From assembly GCF_004681965.1 (NCBI RefSeq), contig NZ_SMLL01000004.1:1-64000 (forward strand): a stretch of DNA of 64,000 nt, read 5' to 3'. Below the pieces are notes generated by a model. It was not told the origin of the DNA. It did no database searches and worked only from the letters and a program-made list of their open reading frames with translations. A program made the position numbers and the translations under genes. Origin of the DNA: Ramlibacter rhizophilus (lineage in GTDB: Bacteria; Pseudomonadota; Gammaproteobacteria; Burkholderiales; Burkholderiaceae_C). Of the stretch, positions 17,592 to 27,985 are shown piece after piece (the first letter of the stretch is position 1; every line of letters begins with the position of its first letter).

Positions 17592-18242
17592 ATGCTCAAC
17601 GACCTCTTCGAACACAACCGCCAGTGGGCTGCGCAGATGGAGCGCGAACGGCCCGGCTTCTTCACGCGGCTGAAAGCGCAGCAGAAACCCCGCTACATGT
17701 GGATCGGCTGCAGTGATTCGCGCGTTCCGGCCAACCAGATCACCGGCCTGGAGCCGGGCGAGGTCTTCGTCCACCGCAACGTGGCCAACGTGGTCGTGCC
17801 CACGGACCTCAACTGCCTGTCCACCGTGCAGTTCGCGGTGGACCAGCTCAAGATCGAGCACCTCATGGTGGTGGGCCACTACGGCTGCGGCGGCGTGCTG
17901 GCGGCCCTGCAGGGCGTGCGCGTCGGCCTGGCCGACAACTGGCTGCGCCACGTCAAGGACGTGATGGACCGCCATCGTGCGCTGCTCGACCAGGTGCCTG
18001 CCGCGCACCGGGGCGACGCGCTGTGCGAGCTCAACGTCATCGAGCAGGTGGTGAACGTGGCCCAGACCACCGTGGTGCAGGACGCGTGGTCGCGGGGCCA
18101 GCCCCTGACGCTGCACGGCTGGGTGTATGGCCTCTCGGACGGACTGCTCAAGGACCTGCGCATGAGCGCCAGCGGGGCCGAGCAGCTGGACGCCTGCTAC
18201 CGCGAAGCCGTCGACATGGTCGCGAGCGTTCGCCGCGCCTGA
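17592..18242 (+). CDS. can: beta-class carbonic anhydrase
   Basis: The enzyme interconverts CO2 and bicarbonate in the cytoplasm. The 216-residue product shows the beta-CA zinc site: C40, D42 and R44 (GCSDSRVP) and H96, C99 (VGHYGCGG), with the conserved [12 protein letters not shown] between. Bicarbonate supply suits the biotin carboxylase LiuBD encoded downstream. A GTG start five codons earlier (17577) is possible. The gene is 7-21 bp after liuA and 10 bp before aceK, so the whole run is likely one operon. Confidence 0.93.
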   Translation: MLNDLFEHNRQWAAQMERERPGFFTRLKAQQKPRYMWIGCSDSRVPANQITGLEPGEVFVHRNVANVVVPTDLNCLSTVQFAVDQLKIEHLMVVGHYGCGGVLAALQGVRVGLADNWLRHVKDVMDRHRALLDQVPAAHRGDALCELNVIEQVVNVAQTTVVQDAWSRGQPLTLHGWVYGLSDGLLKDLRMSASGAEQLDACYREAVDMVASVRRA

Positions 18243-18252
18243 ACCCGTCCCG

Positions 18253-20073
18253 ATGGCCGTCTTTCCGCAGCGCCTGGACTCGCCGCTCGCCTATGCGATC
18301 GCGCAGGCGCTGATGGACGGCTTCGACCGCCACTACCGGCTGTTCCGGCTGGAGTCGGCCCGCGCCAAGGAGCGTTTCGAACGGTCCGACTGGCACGGCC
18401 AGCAGCGCGCCCAGCGCGAGCGCATCGAGTTCTACGACCTTCGCGTGCGCGAGGCCTCGCAGCGGCTCGAAACCGAGTTCCGCGCCCACGAGCAGCCCAT
18501 GGAGGTGTGGCAGCAGATCAAGCTGCACTACATCGGCCTGCTCATCGAGCACCACCAGCCGGAGCTGGCGGAGACCTTCTTCAACTCGGTCACCACCAAG
18601 ATCCTGCATCGCACCTACTTTCACAACGACTTCATCTTCGTGCGGCCCGCCGTCAGCACGGAGTACATCGAGAACGACGAGCCCGCCGCCACCGCCACCT
18701 ACCGCGCCTACTACCCCACGCGCGACACGCTGCACGAGACGCTGGTGCGCATCGTCGACAACTTCCGCCTGCAGTGCCCCTTCGACGACCTGCAGCGCGA
18801 CACCGGCCGGGTGCTGCAGGCCATGGCAGCGCGCCTGGCGCAGGTGAAGCTGCGCGCCAACTTCCAGATCCAGGTGCTCTCCTCACTCTTTTTCCGCAAC
18901 AAGGGTGCCTACGTGGTGGGCAAGATCATCAACGGCTTCAACGAGGTGCCCTTCGCGCTTCCCATCCTGCATCGCGAGGACGAGGAGGCAGGCCGGCTGG
19001 TGATCGACGCCTGCCTCTTCGGCGAGGACGAGCTGCAGATGCTCTTTTCCTTCGCGCGGGCCTACTTCATGGTGGACATGGAGGTGCCCTCGGCCTACGT
19101 GCAGTTCCTGCGCTCGCTCATGCCGCGCAAGCCGCGCGCGGAGATCTACAACGCACTGGGGCTGGCCAAGCAGGGCAAGACGCTCTTCTACCGCGACTTC
19201 CTGTACCACCTGCGCCACTCCAGCGACAAGTTCCGCACCGCGCCGGGCATCAAGGGCATGGTCATGCTGGTGTTCGACCTGCCGTCCTTTCCCTACGTCT
19301 TCAAGATCATCAAGGACCACTTCCCGCTGCAGAAGGACACCACGCGCGAGCAGGTCAAGGGCAAGTACCTGCTGGTCAAGCAGCACGACCGCGTGGGCCG
19401 CATGGCCGACACGCTGGAATACAGCGAAGTCGCCTTCGCCCGCGAGCGCTTCGAGGACGAGCTGATCGAGGAGATCCGCCGCCACGCGCCCAGCCAGCTG
19501 GAAATCTCCGACCGCGACGGCGACGGCAAGGAGGAGGTGATCATCAAGCACCTCTACATCGAGCGGCGCATGATCCCGCTGAACATCTACCTGCAGGAGG
19601 CCTTCGACGCGGGCGCCGCCGAGCAGGTGGACCGTGCCGTCGTCGAATACGGCAACGCCATCAAGGACCTGGTGGCGGCCAATATCTTTCCCGGCGACAT
19701 GCTGTGGAAGAACTTCGGCGTCACGCGCAACGGCAAGGTGGTCTTCTACGACTACGACGAGATCGAATACCTCACCGACTGCGAGTTCCGCCGCGTGCCC
19801 GCGCCGCGCAACGAGGAGGAGGAGATGTCCGGTGAAGTCTGGTGGCCGGTGGGCCCGCGCGACGTCTTCCCCGAGACCTTCGGCCCCTTTCTCCTGGGCA
19901 ACCCCGCCGTGCGCGAGGTCTTCATGCGCCACCACGCGGACCTGCTCGATCCGGCCTTCTGGCAAAGCCACAAGGAGCGCATCCTCTCGGGCCACGTCTT
20001 CGACGTTTTTCCCTACGATGCCGACAAGCGCTTCGGAAACCACCCCCCGGTGCGCGAGGAGCAGGCCGCATGA
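18253..20073 (+). CDS. aceK: isocitrate dehydrogenase kinase/phosphatase
   Basis: AceK phosphorylates and dephosphorylates isocitrate dehydrogenase, diverting isocitrate into the glyoxylate bypass. The 606-residue product spans the N-terminal regulatory domain and the C-terminal kinase domain (ATP loop [22 protein letters not shown]; catalytic segment [26 protein letters not shown]). It is full length. In enterics it follows aceBA; here no aceA or aceB is near, and it is placed inside a leucine/acetyl-CoA region. Its stop overlaps the next ATG by 4 bp (ATGA). Confidence 0.97.
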   Translation: MAVFPQRLDSPLAYAIAQALMDGFDRHYRLFRLESARAKERFERSDWHGQQRAQRERIEFYDLRVREASQRLETEFRAHEQPMEVWQQIKLHYIGLLIEHHQPELAETFFNSVTTKILHRTYFHNDFIFVRPAVSTEYIENDEPAATATYRAYYPTRDTLHETLVRIVDNFRLQCPFDDLQRDTGRVLQAMAARLAQVKLRANFQIQVLSSLFFRNKGAYVVGKIINGFNEVPFALPILHREDEEAGRLVIDACLFGEDELQMLFSFARAYFMVDMEVPSAYVQFLRSLMPRKPRAEIYNALGLAKQGKTLFYRDFLYHLRHSSDKFRTAPGIKGMVMLVFDLPSFPYVFKIIKDHFPLQKDTTREQVKGKYLLVKQHDRVGRMADTLEYSEVAFARERFEDELIEEIRRHAPSQLEISDRDGDGKEEVIIKHLYIERRMIPLNIYLQEAFDAGAAEQVDRAVVEYGNAIKDLVAANIFPGDMLWKNFGVTRNGKVVFYDYDEIEYLTDCEFRRVPAPRNEEEEMSGEVWWPVGPRDVFPETFGPFLLGNPAVREVFMRHHADLLDPAFWQSHKERILSGHVFDVFPYDADKRFGNHPPVREEQAA

Positions 20074-20591
20074 TCACGATTTCGCGCGACGACTGGGAAC
20101 TGGCCAGCTACATCGTCACCGCACTGGGCCTGCCGGTAGCCATCGCCTTCTTCGCCTGGGAGCAGCGCAAGGAGCGGGACAACGAGGAAGAGGAGGCCTA
20201 CCAGCTCCTGGCGGACGCCTACAACGACTTCCTCAAGGTGGTGCTGCGCCACCCCGACCTGCAGCTGCGCACCGCCGCGCCCTTGCTGAACCCCACGCCC
20301 GAGCAGCGCGAGCGCATGCTGGTCATCTTCGACATGCTCATCTCGCTGTTCGAGCGTGCGTTCCTGGTGGCTCACAAGGAACGCATGAGCGAAACCGAGC
20401 GGCGCCGCTGGAACAGCTGGGACGACTTCATGCGCGAATGGTGCCGCCGCGAGGATTTCCGCAACGCCCTGCCGCTGCTGCTGCGCGGCGAGGACCCCGA
20501 GTTCCAGTCCTACCTGCAACGCGTCGCCGAGGAAGAAGGTGGCGCGCTTTTCTTTCCCCACCGATTCACGGAAGGAGTTCCCCATGCCTGA
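20070..20591 (+). CDS. hypothetical protein with one N-terminal membrane helix
   Basis: This 173-residue protein has a single hydrophobic segment ([17 protein letters not shown], residues ~13-29) followed by an acidic, helical cytoplasmic part rich in Glu, Arg and Trp. I do not recognise the family with certainty; the layout resembles DUF4760-type small membrane proteins. It overlaps aceK by 4 bp upstream and the thiolase by 8 bp downstream, so it is translationally coupled on both sides. Function unknown. Confidence 0.8.
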   Translation: MITISRDDWELASYIVTALGLPVAIAFFAWEQRKERDNEEEEAYQLLADAYNDFLKVVLRHPDLQLRTAAPLLNPTPEQRERMLVIFDMLISLFERAFLVAHKERMSETERRRWNSWDDFMREWCRREDFRNALPLLLRGEDPEFQSYLQRVAEEEGGALFFPHRFTEGVPHA

Positions 20592-21765
20592 TTCCATCGT
20601 CATCGCCAGCGCCGCCCGCACCCCCATGGGCAGCTTCCAGGGCGACTTCGCCCCGCTCGCCGCGCACGACCTCGGCGGCGCCGCCATCCGCGCGGCCGTC
20701 GAACGGGCCGGCATCCCGGCCGATGCCGTGGGCGAGGTGCTGTTCGGCAACTGCCTCATGGCCGGCCAGGGCCAGGCGCCCGCGCGCCAGGCCGCCTTCA
20801 AGGGTGGGCTGCCCAAGGGCACGGGCGCGGTCACGCTGTCCAAGATGTGCGGCTCGGGCATGAAGGCCGCCATGCTGGCCCACGACATGCTGCTGGCCGG
20901 CAGCCACGAGGTCATGATCGCCGGGGGCATGGAAAGCATGACCAACGCGCCCTACCTGCTGCTCAAGGGCCGCGGCGGCTACCGCATGGGCCACGACAAG
21001 GTCTACGACCACATGATGCTCGACGGCCTGGAAGACGCCTACGAGCCGGGCCGCTCCATGGGCACCTTCGGCGAGGACTGCGCGGCCAAATACCAGTTCA
21101 CGCGCGAGGCGCAGGACGCCTTCGCCATCGCCAGCGTGCAGCGTGCCAAGGCGGCCACCGAATCGGGCGCCTTCGCGCGCGAGATCACGCCGGTCACCGT
21201 CACCACGCGCGCCGGCGACACGGTGGTGAGCACCGACGAAGGCCCCGGCAAGGTCAAGCTGGACAAGATCGCGACGCTCAAGCCGGCCTTCAAGAAGGAC
21301 GGCACCATCACCGCCGCCTCCAGCTCCAGCATCAACGACGGCGCCGCGGCGCTGGTCATGATGAGCGAGGCCACCGCGCAGCGCATGGGCGCGCGGCCAC
21401 TGGCGCGCATCGTCGGCCACGCCATGCACGCGCAGGAACCCAACTGGTTCACCACCGCGCCGGTCGGCGCCACGCAGAAGCTGCTCGCGCGCACGGGCTG
21501 GAAGGTGGGCGAGGTGGACCTGTGGGAGGTCAACGAGGCCTTCGCGGTCGTGCCCATGGCCCTCATGGCGGAGTTGAAAGTGCCGCACGACATCGTGAAC
21601 GTGAACGGCGGCGCCTGCGCGCTGGGCCACCCCATCGGCGCCTCCGGCGCGCGCATCCTCGTGACCCTGATCCACGCGCTGCAGGCGCGCGGCGGCCGGC
21701 GCGGCGTTGCGACGCTGTGCATCGGCGGCGGCGAAGCCACGGCGATGGCCATCGAGCTGCTCTGA
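20584..21765 (+). CDS. atoB: acetyl-CoA C-acetyltransferase (thiolase)
   Basis: The enzyme cleaves acetoacetyl-CoA to two acetyl-CoA, or runs the reverse condensation. The 393-residue product has the biosynthetic/degradative thiolase triad: C89 (KMCGSGMKA), H349 (GHPIGASGAR) and C379 (CIGGGEATA). The NEAFA motif precedes the C-terminal half. In this context it finishes leucine degradation after LiuE releases acetoacetate, although a CoA-transferase for acetoacetate is not in the window. GGAG lies upstream of the ATG at 20584. A phaA role in polyhydroxybutyrate synthesis is possible but no phaB/phaC is nearby. Confidence 0.94.
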   Translation: MPDSIVIASAARTPMGSFQGDFAPLAAHDLGGAAIRAAVERAGIPADAVGEVLFGNCLMAGQGQAPARQAAFKGGLPKGTGAVTLSKMCGSGMKAAMLAHDMLLAGSHEVMIAGGMESMTNAPYLLLKGRGGYRMGHDKVYDHMMLDGLEDAYEPGRSMGTFGEDCAAKYQFTREAQDAFAIASVQRAKAATESGAFAREITPVTVTTRAGDTVVSTDEGPGKVKLDKIATLKPAFKKDGTITAASSSSINDGAAALVMMSEATAQRMGARPLARIVGHAMHAQEPNWFTTAPVGATQKLLARTGWKVGEVDLWEVNEAFAVVPMALMAELKVPHDIVNVNGGACALGHPIGASGARILVTLIHALQARGGRRGVATLCIGGGEATAMAIELL

Positions 21766-21773
21766 AGTCCGCC

Positions 21774-22442
<669 letters not shown>

Positions 22443-22445
22443 TCC

Positions 22446-23573
22446 ATGCTGCTGAGCCCCGACCAGGAAATGATCCGCGACGCCGTGCGTGCCTTCGCCC
22501 AGGAGCAGCTCTGGCCGCAGGCCGCCCGCTGGGACCGCGAGCACACCTTTCCGCGCGAGGCGCACCGCGGCCTCGCGGCGCTGGGCGCCTACGGGGTGGT
22601 GGTGCCGCAGGAGCTGGGCGGCGCCGGCCTGGACTACGTGAGCCTGGCGCTCGTGCTCGAGGAGATCGCCGCCGGCGACGGCGGCACCAGCACGGCCATC
22701 AGCGTGACCAACTGCCCGGTCAATGCCATCCTCATGCGCTACGCAAGCCCTGAGCAGCAGCAGCGCTGGCTGGTGCCGCTCGCGCAGGGCGAGCTGCTGG
22801 GGGCCTTCTGCCTGACCGAGCCCCACGTCGGCAGCGACGCCTCGGCCTTGCGCACCACCGCCCGGCGCGAGGGCGACGAATGGGTCATCGACGGCGTCAA
22901 GCAGTTCATCACCTCCGGCAAGCACGGTGACCTGGCCATCGTCATCGCCGTCACCGACCGCGGCGCGGGCAAGAAGGGCATGAGTGCTTTCGTGGTGCCC
23001 ACCCGCACGCCGGGCTACGTGGTTGCGCGCCTGGAGGACAAGGTGGGCCAGCATTCCAGCGACACGGCGCAGATCCGCTTCGAGGACTGCCGCGTGCCGG
23101 CGGACCACCTGATCGGCCAGGAAGGCGAGGGCTACCGCATCGCGCTGAGCGCGCTGGAGGGAGGGCGCATCGGCATCGCGGCGCAGAGCCTGGGCATGGC
23201 GCGCAGCGCCTACGAGGTGGCGCTGGCCTATGCCCGCGAACGCGAGGCCTTCGGCACGGCCATCTTCAACCACCAGGCCGTGGGTTTCCGGCTGGCCGAC
23301 GCCGCCACGCAACTGGAGGCGGCGCGCCAGCTGATCTGGCACGCCGCCAGCCTGCGCGACGCGGAGCGGCCCTGCCTGAAGGAGGCAGCCATGGCCAAGC
23401 TCTTTGCCAGCGAGATGGCCGAGCGCGTGTGCAGCATGGCCATCCAGACCCTGGGCGGCTATGGTTACGTGAACGACTTTCCGGTCGAGCGGATCTGGCG
23501 CGACGTGCGCGTGTGCCAGATCTACGAAGGCACGTCCGACGTGCAGAAGATCATCATCCAGCGGGCCCTATGA
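22446..23573 (+). CDS. acyl-CoA dehydrogenase family protein
   Basis: The 375-residue FAD enzyme has the usual three domains: LTEPHVGSDASALRT (FAD/substrate loop), the QTLGGYGYVNDFPVERIWRD block and the C-terminal catalytic base E361 (IYEGTSD). The C-terminal Glu marks a short-chain or branched-chain acyl-CoA dehydrogenase, unlike LiuA above, whose base is in the middle helix. It may serve isobutyryl-CoA, 2-methylbutyryl-CoA or a fatty acyl-CoA. Its last four bases overlap trkA (ATGA). Confidence 0.92.
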   Translation: MLLSPDQEMIRDAVRAFAQEQLWPQAARWDREHTFPREAHRGLAALGAYGVVVPQELGGAGLDYVSLALVLEEIAAGDGGTSTAISVTNCPVNAILMRYASPEQQQRWLVPLAQGELLGAFCLTEPHVGSDASALRTTARREGDEWVIDGVKQFITSGKHGDLAIVIAVTDRGAGKKGMSAFVVPTRTPGYVVARLEDKVGQHSSDTAQIRFEDCRVPADHLIGQEGEGYRIALSALEGGRIGIAAQSLGMARSAYEVALAYAREREAFGTAIFNHQAVGFRLADAATQLEAARQLIWHAASLRDAERPCLKEAAMAKLFASEMAERVCSMAIQTLGGYGYVNDFPVERIWRDVRVCQIYEGTSDVQKIIIQRAL

Positions 23574-24964
23574 GAATCGTCGTCCTGGGCGCCGGCCGCG
23601 TGGGCGAGAGCGTGGCCGAGAGCCTGGTCTCCGAGCGCAACGACATCACCGTCATCGACCCCGACCCGCAGCGCCTGCGCTGGCTGGAGGAGCGGCTGGA
23701 CCTGCGCGGCGTCGCCGGCAACGGCATCCACCCGGACGTGATGGAGCGTGCCGGCATGCGCGACGCCGACATGCTGGTGGCCTGCGCCACCCGGGACGAA
23801 ACCAACCTCGTGGCCTGCAAGGTCGCGCACGAACGCTTCAACGTGCCCACCACCGTGGCGCGCCTGCGCTCCGCGCAGTTCCAGGAGGGCGACGAGCTGC
23901 TCGGACGCGACGGCTTCGCGGTCGATCACGTGATCTGCCCCGAGGAATCGATCGTCCGCTACATCCAGAAGCTGATCGACTATCCCGAGGCGCTCCAGGT
24001 CCTGGAGTTCGGACAGGGCCGCGCACACCTGGTGGCGGTGCGGGTGCTGCGGGGCAGTGCGCTGGAGGACTGCACCATCGGTGACTTCCGCCGGCGCTTT
24101 CCGGATGCCCCCATGCGCGTGGTGGCCATCTACCGCCGGGAGTCCGAACTGGTCTGCGAGGCCGACACCCGCATGCGCGCGGGTGACGAGGTCTTCATGC
24201 TCGCCGAGCGCGACCGGCTGCGCCACGTGCTGCAGGCCATCCACGGCACCGACCAGCCGGTGCGCCGGGTGATGCTGGCCGGCGGCGGCAACGTCGGCTC
24301 GCGCCTCGCGCGCCGCCTGGCCGGCCAGTGCGAGATCAAGCTGATCGAGCGCAACGAGCTCGCCTGCCAGCGCCTGGCCACCGAGCTGCCGGGCGAGGTG
24401 CTGGTGCTGCACGGCGATGCCACCGACGAGGAACTGCAGGCCGACGAGAACGTCGCCAGCATGGACTTCTTCCTCGCGCTCACCAGCGACGACGAAGACA
24501 ACATCCTCTCGGCCATGCTCGCCAAGCGGCTGGGCGCGCGGCGCGTCCTGTCGCTGATCAACCGGCGCGCCTATGCCGAGCTGATCCAGGGCGGCACCAT
24601 CGACATCGCCGTCTCGCCGGCGCAGACCGTCATCGGCGAACTGCTGGCGCACGTGCGGCGCGGCGACGTGGTGGCGGTGCACAGCCTGCGCCGCGGCGCC
24701 GCCGAGGCCCTGGAGGGGGTGGCGCGCGGGGATGCACGCACCTCCAAACTGGTGGGCCGCACGGTTGAACAGATCGAGACCGCGCTGCCGCGCGGCGTGC
24801 GGGTCGGCATGGTGGTGCGTGGCGAGGAGCCGGCGGTGGAGGTGCTGATGCCGGCGCACGACCTGGTCATCGAGACCGACGACCACCTCGTGATCTTCAT
24901 TCCGCACAAACGCCAGGTCCGCGAAGTCGAGCGCATGTTCCAGGTCAGCGCCACCTTCTTCTGA
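23570..24964 (+). CDS. trkA: Trk system potassium transporter, NAD-binding subunit TrkA
   Basis: TrkA is the cytoplasmic regulatory ring of the Trk K+ uptake system. The 464-residue product has two tandem RCK units: Rossmann motifs VLGAGRVGESVAESL (residue 4) and MLAGGGNVGSRLARRL (~233), each followed by a TrkA_C domain. The length is standard. It overlaps the preceding acyl-CoA dehydrogenase by 4 bp and is 9 bp from trkH, its membrane partner. Confidence 0.96.
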   Translation: MRIVVLGAGRVGESVAESLVSERNDITVIDPDPQRLRWLEERLDLRGVAGNGIHPDVMERAGMRDADMLVACATRDETNLVACKVAHERFNVPTTVARLRSAQFQEGDELLGRDGFAVDHVICPEESIVRYIQKLIDYPEALQVLEFGQGRAHLVAVRVLRGSALEDCTIGDFRRRFPDAPMRVVAIYRRESELVCEADTRMRAGDEVFMLAERDRLRHVLQAIHGTDQPVRRVMLAGGGNVGSRLARRLAGQCEIKLIERNELACQRLATELPGEVLVLHGDATDEELQADENVASMDFFLALTSDDEDNILSAMLAKRLGARRVLSLINRRAYAELIQGGTIDIAVSPAQTVIGELLAHVRRGDVVAVHSLRRGAAEALEGVARGDARTSKLVGRTVEQIETALPRGVRVGMVVRGEEPAVEVLMPAHDLVIETDDHLVIFIPHKRQVREVERMFQVSATFF

Positions 24965-24973
24965 CGCCGACCC

Positions 24974-26434
24974 ATGAACCTGTTCGGCCCGGTCCTGGTG
25001 CTGGTCTCGCGCGTGCTGGTGGGCTTCTCGCTCGCTTTCCTGGTGCCGCTCATCTGGGCGCTGGCGCTGGACGAGCCGGTGCTTCGCAACGTCTGGGTCG
25101 GCGGCTTCGTGCTCACCCTCGCCGCCGGCCTGGCCCTGGGCGTGGCGGTGCACCGCTGGCGCCGCGAACTGCAGCCCAAGGACGGCTTCCTGCTGGTCAC
25201 GCTTGTGTGGGTGCTGCTGCCGGCCTGCGCCGCGGTGCCGCTCATGTTCACCGTCCCGGACGTGAACCTGGCGCGCGCCTATTTCGAGTCCATGAGCGCG
25301 CTCACGGCGACCGGTGCCACCGCGCTGGTGGGGCTGGACCATCTGCCGACCTCGGTGAACGTGTGGCGATGCTTCCTGCAGTACATCGGGGGCCTGGGCA
25401 TCATCCTGCTGGTGGTGGCGGTGCTTCCACTGCTGGGCCTGGGCGGCATGCAGCTGTACCGGGCCGAGGCACCCGGGCCACTGAAGGAATCCAAGCTCAC
25501 GCCGCGCATCGCGGAGACGGCCCGCGGGCTGTGGACGGTGTACTTCGTGCTGTCCGTCCTGTGCCTCCTGTGCTATCGCTGGGCCGGCATGAGCTGGGCC
25601 GACGCCTTCATGCACATGTGCAGCACCATGGGGCTGGGTGGCTTCTCCTCGCACGACGCGAGCTTCGGCTACTTCGATTCGCCCGCCATCGAGCTGGTGG
25701 CCATCGTCTTCATGGCGCTGTCGGGCGTGAGCTTCGCGCGCTACTTCATCGTCTGGCGCAACCGGTCGCTCAACACGCTGCTGCGTGACCAGGAAGTGCA
25801 GGCCTATGCAGCGGTGCTGGCGCTGTCCATCCTCGTCATCACGGTCCTGCTGCTGGAGCACGAGGTCTACGGCAGCTTCCTGCAGGCGCTTCGCATGGCG
25901 GCCTTCCAGGTCGTCTCGCTGGCCACGACCACGGGCTATGCCTCCACCGACTACGCCGCCTGGCCGGTGTTCGCGCCGGTGTGGCTGATCTTCCTGGGCT
26001 GCTTTGCGTCCTGCGCCGGCTCCACCGGCGGCGGCATCAAGATGATCCGCATGATCCTGCTGGTCAAGCAGTCGCGCCGCGAACTGGTGCGCATCCTGCA
26101 CTCGCGGGTGGTCAACCCCGTCACCCTGGGGGCCACCACGGTGGCGCCGGTGGTCATCGCCAACGTGCTGGCCTACATGCTGATCTACGGCGCCAGCATC
26201 GTGGGCCTGACCATGCTGCTGCTGCTCTCGGGCCTGGACCTGGTCACGGGCTTCTCGGCCGTCATCGTCTGCGTCAACAACATCGGCCCGGGCCTGGGCC
26301 TAGTGGGGCCCGCCGGCAACTTCGCCGGCCTGTCCGACTTCCAGCTCTGGGTGCTGAGTTTTGCCATGCTGCTCGGCCGGCTCGAACTCCTGTCGGTCCT
26401 GGTACTTTTCACGGCGGCCTTCTGGCGAAAATAG
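24974..26434 (+). CDS. trkH: TrkH-family potassium uptake protein
   Basis: TrkH forms the K+ translocating pore. The 486-residue membrane protein has the fourfold M-P-M repeat; selectivity-filter loops can be seen as TATGAT (~residue 112), TMGLGGFS (~218), TTTGYAS (~319) and NNIGPGLG (~436). The gene lies directly after trkA, forming a complete two-gene potassium uptake unit. It is full length. Confidence 0.95.
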   Translation: MNLFGPVLVLVSRVLVGFSLAFLVPLIWALALDEPVLRNVWVGGFVLTLAAGLALGVAVHRWRRELQPKDGFLLVTLVWVLLPACAAVPLMFTVPDVNLARAYFESMSALTATGATALVGLDHLPTSVNVWRCFLQYIGGLGIILLVVAVLPLLGLGGMQLYRAEAPGPLKESKLTPRIAETARGLWTVYFVLSVLCLLCYRWAGMSWADAFMHMCSTMGLGGFSSHDASFGYFDSPAIELVAIVFMALSGVSFARYFIVWRNRSLNTLLRDQEVQAYAAVLALSILVITVLLLEHEVYGSFLQALRMAAFQVVSLATTTGYASTDYAAWPVFAPVWLIFLGCFASCAGSTGGGIKMIRMILLVKQSRRELVRILHSRVVNPVTLGATTVAPVVIANVLAYMLIYGASIVGLTMLLLLSGLDLVTGFSAVIVCVNNIGPGLGLVGPAGNFAGLSDFQLWVLSFAMLLGRLELLSVLVLFTAAFWRK

Positions 26435-26437
26435 CGC

Positions 26438-26845
26438 GTGCTCCATGACCCTCACCCGCCTTGCCCCTGTGGACGCCGTGATGCGCGGGGCCATGCGCTC
26501 GCCCTGGGCGACTGCTGCGGCCCCGCGCTGCACGGCACGCGCGATGCCGCCGACGCGCAAGCGCTGATGCGATCGCGCTACAGCGCCTTCGTGCTCGGCG
26601 ACGCCGCCTACCTGCTTTCGAGCTGGCACCCCTCCACCCGTCCGTCCGAGCTGGCCCTCGATCCGCAGCAGCGCTGGCTGGGGTTGGAGCTGCGCGCGCA
26701 CCGCGCCACGTCCGCCGACACGGCCGAAGTCGAGTTCGTGGCCCGTTCGCGTCCGCGCAGCGGCCCGGCGCTGCGGCTGCACGAGCGCAGCCGCTTTCGC
26801 CGCGAGGCCGGCCGCTGGTTCTACGTCGACGGGGATCTGCTGTGA
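26438..26845 (+). CDS. YchJ-family SEC-C/NTF2-like protein
   Basis: The 135-residue product has the YchJ signature: an N-terminal SEC-C-type zinc motif (CPCG, then DCCGP) followed by LMRSRYSAFV and an NTF2-like domain ending in WFYVDGDL. The start is GTG at 26438, 3 bp after trkH. The function of YchJ proteins is not established. Its stop overlaps the GTG of the next gene (GTGA). Confidence 0.9.
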   Translation: MLHDPHPPCPCGRRDARGHALALGDCCGPALHGTRDAADAQALMRSRYSAFVLGDAAYLLSSWHPSTRPSELALDPQQRWLGLELRAHRATSADTAEVEFVARSRPRSGPALRLHERSRFRREAGRWFYVDGDLL

Positions 26846-27513
26846 GCGCGCCGCGTTTCGAGGCCGTGCTGTTCGACTGCGACGGCGTGCTGGTGGACAG
26901 CGAGCCCATCACCAACGGCGTGCTGCGCGACATGCTGGAGGAAAGCGGCTGGAAGCTCACGCCGCAGGAGTGCATGCGCATCTTCGTGGGCAAGGCCGTG
27001 CGCGACGAGCGCGCGCGCATCGAGGCGCACACCGGCCGGCCGCTCACCGAAGCCTGGCTGGCCGAGTTCCGCGAGCGCCGCAACCAGGGCCTGCTGCAAA
27101 GGCTGGTGCCGATCCGCCACGCGCCCGAGGCGGTCGAAGCCGTGCACCGCCTCTATGGCGGCCGCATCGCCTGCGCGTCCGGCGCGGACCTGTTCAAGGT
27201 CCGGCTGCAGTTGCACAAGACGGGCCTCTTGCGCTGGTTCGAGGGGCACGTCTTCAGCGGCCACGACCAGCCCCGCTCCAAGCCCCATCCGGACGTGTAC
27301 CTCGCGGCCGCCGCATCGCTTGGGGCCGATCCGCGCCGATGCGTGGTCGTGGAGGACACCGTCACGGGCGTGACCGCCGGGGTTGCCGCGGGAGCCACGG
27401 TCATCGGCTATGGCCCGCCGGAGGCCGGGCACGACGCCCCCGCCGCCCTGCGCGCGGCCGGCGCCGCAGAGGTCATCACCGACCTGGCCGAACTGCCCCG
27501 GCGGGTGGCCTGA
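26842..27513 (+). CDS. HAD-IA family phosphatase
   Basis: The 223-residue product is a haloacid dehalogenase phosphatase/phosphomutase-type enzyme with motif I FDCDGVLVDSEP (residues 9-20), motif II CASGAD, the lysine region SKPHPDVYL and motif IV VVEDTVTGV. The helical C1 cap suggests phosphoglycolate phosphatase, beta-phosphoglucomutase or a sugar-phosphate phosphatase; motif II Ser with a plain cap does not settle it. It starts with GTG overlapping the ychJ-like stop and is followed 2 bp later by the YkvA-type gene. Confidence 0.88.
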   Translation: MSAPRFEAVLFDCDGVLVDSEPITNGVLRDMLEESGWKLTPQECMRIFVGKAVRDERARIEAHTGRPLTEAWLAEFRERRNQGLLQRLVPIRHAPEAVEAVHRLYGGRIACASGADLFKVRLQLHKTGLLRWFEGHVFSGHDQPRSKPHPDVYLAAAASLGADPRRCVVVEDTVTGVTAGVAAGATVIGYGPPEAGHDAPAALRAAGAAEVITDLAELPRRVA

Positions 27514-27515
27514 GC

Positions 27516-27932
27516 ATGGCGCAAGCGGGTCTGTCCGAGCGGTTGCGGGCCTGGGCGGCGCGCCTGAAGCGAGACGGCGTCGCGCTCTGGTTCGCGCTGC
27601 GGCATCCGGACACGCCGCGAGCGGCCAAGGTGCTGGCCTTCATCGTGGTGGCCTATGCCCTCAGCCCGATCGACCTGGTGCCCGACTTCATCCCGGTCCT
27701 GGGCTACGTGGACGACGTGCTGCTCCTGCCGGCGCTGATCTGGCTGGCGGTGCGCCTCATTCCGCCGGTGGTGCTGGCGCAATGCCGCACCCGGGCCGAC
27801 GAATGGATGCAGCTGACCGGGCGCAAGCCCTCGGTCTGGCAGGGCGCCCTGCTGGTGTTCGCGGTCTGGCTCGCGCTGGGGCTGGCCCTGTGGTGGTGGC
27901 TGGAGCCCGGCAAGCTGGCCTGGTGGGGCTGA
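27516..27932 (+). CDS. YkvA family protein (DUF1232)
   Basis: The 138-residue membrane protein has the DUF1232 core AYALSPIDLVPDFIPVLGYVDD (residues ~43-64) and two hydrophobic C-terminal segments (~65-80 and ~110-130). The family is widespread and of unknown function. It closes the run that began with trkA. The intergenic space to the convergent kinase gene is 53 bp without an obvious terminator hairpin. Confidence 0.88.
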   Translation: MAQAGLSERLRAWAARLKRDGVALWFALRHPDTPRAAKVLAFIVVAYALSPIDLVPDFIPVLGYVDDVLLLPALIWLAVRLIPPVVLAQCRTRADEWMQLTGRKPSVWQGALLVFAVWLALGLALWWWLEPGKLAWWG

Positions 27933-27985
27933 AGACGCTGCGAACCAGTCCGGCAGCGGCTGACCGAGCCCGGTGCGCGCAGTGC

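Noticed and set aside
15861..18116. 751-codon open frame on the minus strand
   Set aside because: Antisense to thioesterase, liuA and can. Its composition (His/Val/Leu/Gln-rich) is typical of the antisense of third-position GC codons.
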